DNA of 64,000 bases from DATFRX01 sp035630615 (GTDB lineage: Bacteria > Actinomycetota > Actinomycetes > Propionibacteriales > Nocardioidaceae), in NCBI GenBank assembly GCA_035630615.1, contig DASQKI010000046.1, forward strand, positions 83,866-147,865, written 5' to 3'. The notes beneath the pieces were generated by a model. The model worked only from the letters and a program-made list of their open reading frames with translations. It was not told the DNA's origin and made no database searches. The translations under genes were made by a program, and so were the position numbers. Positions within the stretch are counted from its first letter, which is position 1. The number at the start of each line of letters is the position of its first letter. Shown here piece after piece: positions 25,608 through 35,528 of the stretch.

Positions 25608-26649
25608 CGGGCGGGCACGTCGTGCCGTCGGTCGTGCCGGCGGTGGCGATGAGGATCTGGCCACGGTCGTTGATGCTGAGCACGGCGGTGTCGCACCTGC
25701 GGGGAACGTCGATGCGGGTGTATCGGCCCCGCTCGAGCAGGAAGCTGCGCAGCCGCGGATCGACGTAGCGACCGACGATCCGGCCACGGTCGTTGATCTG
25801 GCTCGCCTCGGACTGAAGCCCAAAGCGGGGATGGATCGTCGTGAATCGGCCGTGCTTCCAGGCCCACGCGCGGATGGTCCCGCGGTCGTTGCCGTAGCTG
25901 CCGACGAGCTGACCCCGGTCGTTGATGCCGACGACCCGCGTGCCTGTCAAGGTCGGGTCGTCCGTGGCGTCCGGATGGTCGATCGTCGTGAGCCTGCCCT
26001 TGGAGAGCAAGAAGCCGTGCTGCACTCCGCGGGCGTCGGCGAAGTTGCCGACGATCTGGCCGCGGTTGTTGATCTCGTAGGGCGCGGTGCTGATCGAGCC
26101 ACGCACGTCGAAGGTCCTGATCCGACCCTTGTTCCAGATGAAGCCGTGGACGGGAGCTTCGCCGGTCGCGGGGTCGACCGGGGCGTCCGGCTCGACGTAG
26201 CCGCCCACGACCTGGCCTCGGTCGTTGATGCCCAGGGGCAAGGTCGCAAGCGCGCCGGGCACGTCGATCCGAGTCAGGCTGCGACCGCTCCTCACGAAGC
26301 CACCCAGCCGCACCGTGTCGTCGTCGGACACGACGTAGGTTCCCACGATCTGGCCACGGTTGTTATTGCGTACGTAGGTGGTCTGAAGTGCGCCGGGCAC
26401 CTCGGGCAGCGGACGGTAGACGCCCTTGTCGAGCAGCAGACTGGCGTCTGACAGGCCGGTGCGAGCAGTCCGCTGGGCTAGCCCGTCGTGGAGGCCGAGG
26501 CTGAGCTCGGGGAGGACGCGGGGTGCCGAGGGGAGCCCGGACTGGGCGGCCGGCGAGTCCGCGACGGTGGACGGTGCGACTGCGGTGAGCGGGACGAGTG
26601 CGACGGCGGCGGCCGTCAGCGTACGGAGTCGGATTCGGGCGGCAATCAT
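25585..26649 (-). CDS. exported HAF-repeat protein
   Basis: 354 residues with a signal peptide (MIAARIRLRTLTAAAVALVP, cleavage probably after VAPSTVADS). The body has at least six repeats of the form (I)N(D/N)RGQ(I/V)VG-x-Y: NNRGQIVGTYV, NDRGQVVGGYV, NNRGQIVGNFA, NDRGQLVGSYG, NDRGRIVGRYV and NDRGQILIA. These are 'HAF' extracellular repeats, predicted to build a beta-propeller-like fold. The protein is probably secreted or surface-associated. Function unknown. An AAGG site lies upstream of the ATG. Confidence 0.85.
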   Translation of the reverse strand: MIAARIRLRTLTAAAVALVPLTAVAPSTVADSPAAQSGLPSAPRVLPELSLGLHDGLAQRTARTGLSDASLLLDKGVYRPLPEVPGALQTTYVRNNNRGQIVGTYVVSDDDTVRLGGFVRSGRSLTRIDVPGALATLPLGINDRGQVVGGYVEPDAPVDPATGEAPVHGFIWNKGRIRTFDVRGSISTAPYEINNRGQIVGNFADARGVQHGFLLSKGRLTTIDHPDATDDPTLTGTRVVGINDRGQLVGSYGNDRGTIRAWAWKHGRFTTIHPRFGLQSEASQINDRGRIVGRYVDPRLRSFLLERGRYTRIDVPRRCDTAVLSINDRGQILIATAGTTDGTTCPPAQSRARS

Positions 26650-26741
26650 GGCGATCCCTTCTGAAGGTCTTGCCGGGAGGTTCGGAGCGGCGCGCCGGAT
26701 CGGATGGGTGTGCGGCGGTTCTGGTGACCTAACGTGAGGCC

Positions 26742-27902
26742 ATGACCGAGCCGCTGCGGATCGAGCCGTACGAACTCGACGTCGGCGACGACGTGCTCGA
26801 CGACCTGCGGGACCGGATCGGTCGCACCCGCTGGCCAGCCGAGTCGCCGGCGGAGCCGTGGGAGCAGGGCACCGACCTGACCTACCTGCGCGACGTGCTG
26901 GCCTACTGGGCCGACGGCTTCGACTGGCGGGCCCGGGAGCGGGAGCTCAACCGGTTCGCGCACTTCCGGACCGAGATCGACGACGCCCGAATCCACTTCG
27001 TCCACGAGCGGGCTCGAAACGGCGACGGCATCCCGCTGATCCTGACCCACGGGTGGCCCAGCACGTTCGTAGAACTTCTGCCACTCGTGCCCCTCCTGAC
27101 CGATCCGGGCGCGCACGGCATCGACGGACCCGCCTTCGACGTCGTGATTCCGTCGCTGCCCGGCTACGGATTTTCCGAGCGACCGACTCGTACCGGGGTC
27201 ACCACCCGCGAAACGGCGGCGAGATGGCACCGACTGATGCGGGGTCTCGGCTACCAGCGGTACGGCGCCCATGGCAGCGACTTCGGCGCCTCGGTGAGCA
27301 CCTACATGACGCTCGACGATCCGACCTCGATGATCGGCCTCCATCTCAACAACCTGGACAACGACCCGTACACCGGCCCGGGCTCGCGGCCCTTGTCGGA
27401 CGCCGAGCAGGCCTATCTGGCGCGGTATCAGTGGTGGAGGGACACCGATCGGGGCTACGGCGCCATCCAGTCGACCCGGCCACAGACGCTGGCGTACGGG
27501 CTCAACGACTCACCGGCCGGGCTCGCCGCGTGGATTCTCGAGAAGTGGCGAGGGTGGGGCGACACCGGCGGCGACATCGAGAGCAGCTTCGACCGCGACT
27601 CGCTGCTGACCACCGTGACGATCTATTGGGCCACCCAGACGATCGGACCGTCGATGCGCGACTACGTCGACAGTCGCTGGTACCTCGAGCCGCTCGGGCC
27701 GGACGACATCGTCACCGTGCCGACCGGGATCGCGGTCTTCGCCAACCAGTACGTCGACGACGGGTCGCCACCACGGGAGTGGGCCGAGCGCCTCTACAAC
27801 GTCGTGCGCTGGACTCCGATGGCGTCCGGAGGGCACTTCGCATCGGCCGAAGAGCCGGACGTCGTGGCGCGCGACATCGCGGCGTTCTTCGCCGACCTCT
27901 GA
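26742..27902 (+). CDS. epoxide hydrolase (alpha/beta fold, EHN domain)
   Basis: 386 residues. The N-terminal EHN domain (about 5-110) is characteristic of microsomal-type epoxide hydrolases. The oxyanion motif HGWPSTFVE and the nucleophile region AHGSDFGASV (Asp nucleophile) follow. A late HF in ASGGHFASAEEPD provides the catalytic His. It converts epoxides to vicinal diols. The stop codon overlaps a family 2 palindrome, which separates it from convergent glyA. Confidence 0.92.
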   Translation: MTEPLRIEPYELDVGDDVLDDLRDRIGRTRWPAESPAEPWEQGTDLTYLRDVLAYWADGFDWRARERELNRFAHFRTEIDDARIHFVHERARNGDGIPLILTHGWPSTFVELLPLVPLLTDPGAHGIDGPAFDVVIPSLPGYGFSERPTRTGVTTRETAARWHRLMRGLGYQRYGAHGSDFGASVSTYMTLDDPTSMIGLHLNNLDNDPYTGPGSRPLSDAEQAYLARYQWWRDTDRGYGAIQSTRPQTLAYGLNDSPAGLAAWILEKWRGWGDTGGDIESSFDRDSLLTTVTIYWATQTIGPSMRDYVDSRWYLEPLGPDDIVTVPTGIAVFANQYVDDGSPPREWAERLYNVVRWTPMASGGHFASAEEPDVVARDIAAFFADL

Positions 27903-27950
27903 GTTGTCAGGCACATGTCGAGCCATAGCTCCATATGCGCCTGACAACTC
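27901..27950. repeat. inverted repeat, family 2 (core GTTGTCAGGCACAT), copy B
   Basis: Arms GAGTTGTCAGGCACAT (27901-27916) and ATGCGCCTGACAACTC (27935-27950) pair with one mismatch. It begins within the epoxide hydrolase stop codon and ends one base before the glyA stop codon, so it fills the whole convergent spacer. Confidence 0.85.
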
Positions 27951-29228
<1,278 letters not shown>

Positions 29229-29260
29229 GCGATCAGGCTAAGGCAGCAGCCCATGCCGAT

Positions 29261-29329
29261 TCCCACTGGCGGTAGAGAAATTGCGAGACACGCCGGGCGT
29301 GTTTCGCAATTTGGCTACCCCCAGTGGGG
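29261..29329. repeat. imperfect long inverted repeat, family 3 (core AAATTGCGAG-ACACGCC)
   Basis: A 34-bp left arm and its partner pair with about five mismatches: CCACTGG..GGTAG..AAATTGCGAGACACGCC against GGCGTGTTTCGCAATTT..CTACC..CCAGTGG. It lies between glyA and the aminotransferase-fold gene. A related copy is at 30543-30578 on the other side of the aminotransferase-fold gene. Confidence 0.75.
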
Positions 29330-29337
29330 CCGGTACG

Positions 29338-30498
29338 TCACGCGCCGGCTGCTGCGAGCGCGCGGCGGACGCGGTCACCGAGCAGCGCCAATCGCTCGAC
29401 CGGTTCGTTGCTGAAGACGAAGCGGACGTGGCGATCGGCGATCTCACCGCCCCAGCCGAGCATCGGCGTGGCGGCGACCCGCTGCTCCAAGAGGCGTTGG
29501 GAGACCGCTGCGGCGTCCACGCCGAGGGCTGCGACGTCGAGCAGCAGCGACCACCCGCCCGCGGGTCGGGCGGCGGGCAGCCCCTCGAGGTGGCGGAGCG
29601 TCGCATCACGCCGCCGCTGCCACTCCGCATTCGCGGCCGCGAGGTCACTGTCGGGGGCGCCTAAGGCGACCCGGGTGCCGATCTGGGCGAAGCCGCTGGC
29701 GACCAGGCCGTTGTAGATCTGGACCCGCGAGACGTCGTTGACCAAGTCACCCGGGGCGACCACCCAGCCGACCCGCCAGGCGATCATCCGCCGCTCGAAT
29801 GCGGGGCCGCTGATCGTCACCGTCCGGTCGCGCATGTCCGGCAGCGCTGCCGGATGGAGCACCGGAAGCCCGTCGTAGAGGACTCCCTCGAAGCCGGCCC
29901 AATACAGCAACCACAGATCGCGGTCACGGCACACCGACGCAATCGCGTCCCACTCGTCCTCGGATGCCACCCAGCCGGTGGGGAACGATGCGTTGTTGAC
30001 GAAGACCACCCGCGTACGGTCGGTCACCGCCCCGGCCAGAGCGTCGAGGTCGAGCCGCCACGCGCCATCGACGACACGGAGGGGTACGAGCCGGGGATCG
30101 GCGCCGGCCAGCCGTACCCGGTTGATCATCCCGGCGTACGTCGGATCCGTGACGATGACCTCGTCGCCGGGATCGGTGAGGCACAGCAAGGCATCGAGCA
30201 TGGCATCGCCCTCGCCGCTGGTGATCACGATCTCTCGGCGCCCGTCGTACGCCGGACCGCCTCGGCGCTCGATGGAAGCCGCCACCGCCTCCTTTAGGTC
30301 GTCACGACCGGTGAACGGCAGCCAGCTGTTCGCCTCGTCAGTGCCGATCGCGGCTCGGGTGGCGTCCAGCGCCTCCTGTGGCGGCGGAATGTCGGTGTCG
30401 AGATTTTCAAGCCGGAGCACGTCGGGATCGTCGCCGGCAGCGGCGGCAACCCGGTCGATGTTGAATCCCGGGATCTGGTCCAGTCGCCGAACGCTCAT
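29338..30498 (-). CDS. aminotransferase-fold protein lacking PLP-binding residues
   Basis: 386 residues with fold-type I class I/II aminotransferase layout: ITSGEGDAMLDALLCLTDPG, VIVTDPTYAGMI, VVFVNNASFPTG, LYWAGFEGVLYDG, and TISGPAFERRMIAWRVGW. The usual cofactor residues are gone. The schiff-base lysine (S-x-x-K-x(6)-G-W-R) is Phe234; the Asp that pairs with the pyridine nitrogen is Trp200; the following Tyr is Phe203; the Asn of NP-x-NPTG is Phe172. There is only one lysine (Lys69) in the whole protein. It therefore cannot act as a normal PLP aminotransferase. The start at 30498 has AAGGGG upstream. Possible roles are a regulatory or ligand-binding domain, or a different chemistry. Confidence 0.85.
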   Translation of the reverse strand: MSVRRLDQIPGFNIDRVAAAAGDDPDVLRLENLDTDIPPPQEALDATRAAIGTDEANSWLPFTGRDDLKEAVAASIERRGGPAYDGRREIVITSGEGDAMLDALLCLTDPGDEVIVTDPTYAGMINRVRLAGADPRLVPLRVVDGAWRLDLDALAGAVTDRTRVVFVNNASFPTGWVASEDEWDAIASVCRDRDLWLLYWAGFEGVLYDGLPVLHPAALPDMRDRTVTISGPAFERRMIAWRVGWVVAPGDLVNDVSRVQIYNGLVASGFAQIGTRVALGAPDSDLAAANAEWQRRRDATLRHLEGLPAARPAGGWSLLLDVAALGVDAAAVSQRLLEQRVAATPMLGWGGEIADRHVRFVFSNEPVERLALLGDRVRRALAAAGA

Positions 30499-30542
30499 CG
30501 TCGGCCCCTTCCACATCAGTCTCGGCCACCCCTGAGGGGAGC

Positions 30543-30578
30543 GAATTTGCGAGGACACGCCTGCGTTTCTCGCAAAAT
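30543..30578. repeat. short inverted repeat, family 3 related
   Basis: GAATTTGCGAGGACACGC pairs imperfectly with GCGTTTCTCGCAAAAT. The core (AATTTGCGAG, ACGC) matches the element at 29261-29329. The two copies flank the aminotransferase-fold gene. Confidence 0.65.
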
Positions 30579-30603
30579 GGGTCCTCCCAGTGAAGCGAAG
30601 CGG

Positions 30604-31569
30604 TTAGAGGAGGCGCTGGCGGGCGGTCTGGAGGCCGGCCTGAAAGCGCGTCGTGACGCCGAGCCGTTCACAGATGCGCTGGATCCGCCGCTGCACCGTT
30701 CGCTCGCTGATCGCCAGCTGGCGGGCGATCGCCTGGTCGGTCAGCCCGGAGGCCATCAGCGACAAGACGACCTCATCGGACGCCGTGGGATCGGCGCCCG
30801 CGCTCTCGGCCCCCGGCAGCAGGTCGAGCGGGATCGAGCGCCGCCAGGTCAGCTCGAAAAACTGCGCCACCATGTCGAGCAACGCGCCCGGATGCACGAC
30901 CAGCAGGCATTCGGTCAACAGTCCGCCGGTCTTGGCCGGCATCAGCGCTCTCTGGTGGTCGACCATCAGCAGCCGGCCGGGCAGCGTCGGCGCGACCCGG
31001 GCCTCCTCACCGGCACGCAGGCCGCCGAGTAGATCGGCCAGCCGACCCGGCTGCTCGACCGCGCTCTGCTCATAGAGCACCCGATGCGTCACGCCCCTGG
31101 CCAGGAGGTCGAGCTCGATCGGGTTCGGCTCCAGGTTGGGCTTGCCGTACGGCGGGCGCTCCATCGCGACCACCTCGCGGGCCGCATGACTGTAGGTGTC
31201 GATCACGTATTGCGCCGCCACGACCGGGTCGTCGATCACTTCGAGCAACGAGTCCGGACGCACCTCGCCGTGAGTGCTGCGATGGCGCATGGAGAGGTTG
31301 TCGACCACCGTCCGCAGCCGGTTGAGCTGCTGCTCGCGATCGACGATCACCCCCGCTAAGGCGAGCGCCGGATCCACCATGCGATAGCGGGCGGGCCGTA
31401 CGCCGGGAACCGGCTCGATCAGGCCGCGGCGGGCCAACGAGTCGAGCGCCGCCTCGAGATCGTCGACCTCGACAGCACAGGACAGCCCGTCGACGTTGGC
31501 CTGCCCCACCTCGAGCAGAGCCAGGTAGACCGGCTCCTCATCGGCACTCAGGCCCAGCAGATCCAGCAC
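30604..31569 (-). CDS. LuxR-type HTH regulator with TrmB-like N-terminus
   Basis: 321 residues. The N-terminal 80 residues resemble a TrmB/winged-helix module (LGLSADEEPVYLALLEVGQA, SLARRGLIEPVPG). A central ligand- or HKD-like domain with no receiver Asp follows. The C-terminal HTH is of the LuxR/GerE type (LSLMASGLTDQAIARQLAIS, RTVQRRIQRICERL). Actinobacterial regulators of this kind often lie divergent from secreted subtilases, as here with the S8 gene at 31706, so regulation of that gene is the simplest inference. Confidence 0.82.
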   Translation of the reverse strand: MLDLLGLSADEEPVYLALLEVGQANVDGLSCAVEVDDLEAALDSLARRGLIEPVPGVRPARYRMVDPALALAGVIVDREQQLNRLRTVVDNLSMRHRSTHGEVRPDSLLEVIDDPVVAAQYVIDTYSHAAREVVAMERPPYGKPNLEPNPIELDLLARGVTHRVLYEQSAVEQPGRLADLLGGLRAGEEARVAPTLPGRLLMVDHQRALMPAKTGGLLTECLLVVHPGALLDMVAQFFELTWRRSIPLDLLPGAESAGADPTASDEVVLSLMASGLTDQAIARQLAISERTVQRRIQRICERLGVTTRFQAGLQTARQRLL

Positions 31570-31705
31570 ATTGTCCCTGAATGTCTGAACTCAGATGTCG
31601 AGTACCCGCCATGACAGATGCTCGCCACACTCTAGACCTTGCCGAGCCGGCCGGGGGCGCAAACGATCAGGTCAGCGCCTCGATCGCCCGCACCTAGGAG
31701 CTGCC

Positions 31706-34700
31706 ATGCGTCGACTCCGGAGCCGCCCCCTCACCGCCGCCGCAGCCGCAGCCATCTTGGCCGGCGCCCTGACCTCCGCCGTCGCGCCAGGCACCGCGTC
31801 GACCGCGCCCGGCGACCCCGACCCGGTTGCCCCGACGGTGTCGTCGACGGAGCGGATCACGCTGATCACCGGCGACCGCGTCCGCGTCACCACCTACAGC
31901 GACGGCCGGTCCGCCGTCACCGTCGATCCGGCGCCACGGGCCAACGGAGCGACGCCCGGCTTCCACAAGGAGGAGGCCGACGGCCACCTCTACGTGATTC
32001 CGTCCGACGCGACCCGGCTCGTGCCGCGCCGCCTCGACCGGGCGCTGTTCGACGTCACGGCGCTCACCGAGCAAAACCTCGACGATCGGGCCACCGACGG
32101 CATCCCGGTCATCGTCGACTACAAGCAATCGGCGCCGCGTACGCCGCTGCCGACGTTTTCGCGGACCGACCGGCTGCCCGCGATCGGAGCGGCCGCCGGC
32201 GACATCGACAAGTCCGAGGCCGACGACCGAGGCCTCGCGATCATGTCCGGCGACGCGATGGTATCGGTGCGGAAGATCTGGCTCGACCAGCTGGCCTACG
32301 CCGCGGACGAGGACAGCGCACCGCAGATCGGGGCGCCGACGGCCTGGGACGCCGGCTACACCGGCGCCGGCGTCAAGGTCGCGGTGCTCGACACCGGCAT
32401 CGACACGACCCACCCTGACCTGCAGGACAAGGTCGTCGCCGAGGCCAACTTCAGCACCTCGCCGACGACGATCGACCACTACGGCCACGGCACCCACGTC
32501 GCGTCGATCCTCGCCGGCACCGGATCGGCGTCAGACGGACTGCGCCAGGGCATCGCGTTCGAAGCCGACCTGATGAACGGCAAGGTCCTCGACGATACCG
32601 GCAACGGCGAGCTCTCCCAGGTGATCGAGGGCATGACCTGGGCCGCCAACGGGGGCGCCGAAATCGTCAACATGAGCCTCGGCGTACGCGGCCTCTACCC
32701 CGACGGGACCGACCCGGTGAGCCAGGCGGTCAACCAGCTGACCGCCGACACCGGAGCCCTGTTCGTCATCGCCGCCGGCAACGACGGCCCCGGCGAGGGC
32801 ACCGTCACGACGCCGGGCGCGGCCGACTCCGCCCTCACGGTCGGCGCGGTCGACAAGAGCGACGTGCTGGCCGGCTTCTCCAGTCGCGGCCCGCGCGGCG
32901 GCGACTTCGCCCTCAAGCCCGACATCACCGCGCCAGGCGTCGGCATCATCGCGGCGCGGGCCGACGGCACCAGCCTGGGAACCCCGGTCGACGACAACTA
33001 CACCGCGCTCGACGGCACCTCGATGGCGACGCCACACGTTGCTGGGGCGGCCGCCCTGATCCTGCAGCAGCGGCCGGATCTCACAGGCCAGCAGGTCAAG
33101 GCCCTGCTCACCTCGACGGCCGTACCGCAGGACGCGACCGTGTATGAGCAGGGGGGTGGCCGAGTCGACCTGGCCCGAGCCATCGCACCGAGCGTGCTGC
33201 CGAGCGCGACGTCGCTCAGCATGGGCTACTTCCCGTACCCGCAGACCGACACGACACCGGTCACGAAGACCCTGGCGTACACCAACCTCGGTGACACCGA
33301 CGTCACGCTCACCTTCGACGCCGACGTCACCGACGAAGACGGCAACGCGCCGGCTGACGGCATGCTGAGCGTCGACACCGACTCGGTGACCGTCCCGGGC
33401 GGCGGCTCGGCCGACGTCACGGTCACGGTCGACCCGAGCGTCGGTGAGTTCGGCCTCTACGGCGGCTATCTCACGGCGACCGACGGCACCGGCAAGGTGA
33501 CGCGCACGACGCTCGGCTTCTACAAGGAGTCGGAGCGCTTCAACCTCACCGTCACCGGCATCGCCCGAGACGGACGCCCTGCGGCCGGCATCAGCACGGT
33601 CGACGTGATCAACGTCGACGACCAGTCGCAGTTCGCCGTCGTAGGCGCCACCTTCACCGACGGCAAGGCGACGTTCCGAGTGCCGCCGGGGCACTACGCG
33701 GTGATGGGCTACCTCTTCACCTACGACGAACCGCACGTCTTCGCGTTCGAGGCTGCGGCCGTCAACGAACCCGAGGTCGAGGTCGCCGCCGACACCGAGG
33801 TGACGCTCGACGCGCAGGACGCGATCAAGCTCGACGTCCAGACCGTGCGACCGTCGGAGTCGACGATCACGACCCTGTCGTACTTCCGGCAGGACGCACT
33901 CGGCGCCGGCCAGTCCCACTCGTACACGCTGACGCCGCCGATCTCGACGATGTACGCCACGCCGACCGAGGAGGTCGACACCGGCGCGTTCGAGTTCTAC
34001 AGCCAGTGGGCCCAGATGGCGCCGGACATCGTGCTGAAGCCGTCGGGCGGTGCGCCGCTGAATGCGGAGTACGTCTTCAGCTCCGCCAAGCTCGACGGGT
34101 CCATCGACACCGACCTCGTGTACACCGGGCTCGGCAAGCCCGAGGACTTCGCGGCGGTCGACGTCGAGGGCAAGATCGCCGTGATCAAGCGCGGCGAGCT
34201 GACCTTCCTCGAAAAGATGCACAACGCCGAGGCGGCCGGGGCCATCGCGGCGATCATCTACAACCACAGCCCGGGCCTGCTGATCATCGGCGGCGACCCG
34301 ACCACGATCCCGACGCTCGCGATGACGCAAGCCGACGGAGATGCGCTGGTCGCCGCGATGAACGGGCAGCCGATGCCGGTGCACGTCGAGGCGGTCGCCA
34401 AGAGCCCGTATCTCTACGAGTTGGTGCTGCCCGAGCCCGGACACGTGCCCGACGACCTGACGTACGCCATCTCCGACGACAACACCGTCACGATCCACAA
34501 CCGCTACCGCAGCCACGTCGCCGATCACGGCGTCGGCGAGCTGCGGCACAAGTGGCGGCCGTGGGAGACGTTCTCGTTCGGATTCCTGCGACGCATGACG
34601 GCGCCGTTTATGCGGACCGAGTACGTCTCGTCCGGCGACACGACATGGGCGCAGTACTTCTACGGCAACTCGACGGATGCCAATCCGTTCGACTTCCCGT

Positions 34701-35413
34701 TCCAGGACGCGCTCACGACGTTCCAGGCGGGTCGCACGCTCAACGACTCGTGGCTGAGCCAGGTCACTGTCCCCGAGCTGTGGCCGGACGAGGCCGGGTC
34801 GGCGATCCGCGACGGGCAGACCGTGTCGCTGGCGATCCCCGAGTGGGGCGACCCGGAGGAGCACTGGGGCTTCGCGGCCGCCGGCGACACGACGGCCTTC
34901 CGGCTCTACGAGGACGGTGCGTTGGTCGGTCAGGCCGAGCATGCGCAGGGCGACTTCGCGGTCGGCGCCGGCGCCCACACGTACCGGCTCGAGCTCGACG
35001 CGGCGCGGACGGCGGACTGGTGGCGCATGTCGACGCGGACCTCGACCGTGTGGACGGTGCACAGCGCCACGCCGGGTGAGTCGGTCGAGGCGCTGCTACT
35101 GCTCCAGGCCGACTATCGCATCGGCGGCATCGACATGCTCGACCGGGCTCCCCGCAAGACGGAGCTGCAGATCAGCGTCTCGCACCAGCCCGGCGCCACC
35201 GCCGGCCGGATCGCGAGTGCACGCCTGTGGGTGTCCGACGACGACGGCGCCACCTGGCAGGAGGTTCAGGTGCACGAGCGGGGTGGCGACTACGTAGCAA
35301 CGGTCGGCCACCTCGACAAGCGAGCGCAGTTTGTGTCACTGCGTTTCGACGTACGCGACGCCGCCGGCAACCGACTCCAACAGGAGGTCACCCGCGCGTA
35401 CGGACTCCGCTGA
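31706..35413 (+). CDS. large secreted S8 (subtilisin-like) peptidase with PA domain
   Basis: 1235 residues from an ATG preceded by TAGGAG. A signal peptide (MRRLRSRPLTAAAAAAILAG, Ala-rich, cleavage near TAS-TAP) and an inhibitor-like propeptide (to about residue 200) come first. The catalytic domain has Asp in VAVLDTGIDTTHPDL, His in HYGHGTHVASI and Ser in DGTSMATPHVAGAAAL. A PA domain lies further downstream (VEGKIAVIKRGELTFLEKMH, AAIIYNHS). Further beta-rich domains follow to the C-terminus, which has no LPXTG or TM anchor, so it is likely released. It degrades extracellular protein. The divergent LuxR-type gene probably controls it. Confidence 0.94.
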   Translation: MRRLRSRPLTAAAAAAILAGALTSAVAPGTASTAPGDPDPVAPTVSSTERITLITGDRVRVTTYSDGRSAVTVDPAPRANGATPGFHKEEADGHLYVIPSDATRLVPRRLDRALFDVTALTEQNLDDRATDGIPVIVDYKQSAPRTPLPTFSRTDRLPAIGAAAGDIDKSEADDRGLAIMSGDAMVSVRKIWLDQLAYAADEDSAPQIGAPTAWDAGYTGAGVKVAVLDTGIDTTHPDLQDKVVAEANFSTSPTTIDHYGHGTHVASILAGTGSASDGLRQGIAFEADLMNGKVLDDTGNGELSQVIEGMTWAANGGAEIVNMSLGVRGLYPDGTDPVSQAVNQLTADTGALFVIAAGNDGPGEGTVTTPGAADSALTVGAVDKSDVLAGFSSRGPRGGDFALKPDITAPGVGIIAARADGTSLGTPVDDNYTALDGTSMATPHVAGAAALILQQRPDLTGQQVKALLTSTAVPQDATVYEQGGGRVDLARAIAPSVLPSATSLSMGYFPYPQTDTTPVTKTLAYTNLGDTDVTLTFDADVTDEDGNAPADGMLSVDTDSVTVPGGGSADVTVTVDPSVGEFGLYGGYLTATDGTGKVTRTTLGFYKESERFNLTVTGIARDGRPAAGISTVDVINVDDQSQFAVVGATFTDGKATFRVPPGHYAVMGYLFTYDEPHVFAFEAAAVNEPEVEVAADTEVTLDAQDAIKLDVQTVRPSESTITTLSYFRQDALGAGQSHSYTLTPPISTMYATPTEEVDTGAFEFYSQWAQMAPDIVLKPSGGAPLNAEYVFSSAKLDGSIDTDLVYTGLGKPEDFAAVDVEGKIAVIKRGELTFLEKMHNAEAAGAIAAIIYNHSPGLLIIGGDPTTIPTLAMTQADGDALVAAMNGQPMPVHVEAVAKSPYLYELVLPEPGHVPDDLTYAISDDNTVTIHNRYRSHVADHGVGELRHKWRPWETFSFGFLRRMTAPFMRTEYVSSGDTTWAQYFYGNSTDANPFDFPFQDALTTFQAGRTLNDSWLSQVTVPELWPDEAGSAIRDGQTVSLAIPEWGDPEEHWGFAAAGDTTAFRLYEDGALVGQAEHAQGDFAVGAGAHTYRLELDAARTADWWRMSTRTSTVWTVHSATPGESVEALLLLQADYRIGGIDMLDRAPRKTELQISVSHQPGATAGRIASARLWVSDDDGATWQEVQVHERGGDYVATVGHLDKRAQFVSLRFDVRDAAGNRLQQEVTRAYGLR

Positions 35414-35426
35414 TCCACCCACATTC

Positions 35427-35515
35427 GCGCCGAGATTGCGCGTCTTGCCCACCTCCGCATATGAACCTCGCGCACGATCCGCGCGAGAGGTGGGCAGGAC
35501 GCGCAATCTCGGCGC
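35427..35515. repeat. long inverted repeat, family 1 (core CGAGATTGCGCGTCTTG), copy B
   Basis: Two 29-bp arms (35427-35455 and 35487-35515) pair with one mismatch around a 31-bp loop. The outer 17 bp carry the same CGAGATTGCGCGTCTTG core as the element at 13934-14022, while the inner arms differ. It occupies the convergent spacer between the peptidase gene and the MBL-fold gene. Confidence 0.85.
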
Positions 35516-35528
35516 AAGAGGTAAGGGT

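Noticed and set aside
32531..35062. 843-codon minus-strand open frame inside the subtilase gene
   Set aside because: Arg/Val/Asp-rich composition with no motif, fully antisense to a peptidase with complete catalytic triad.
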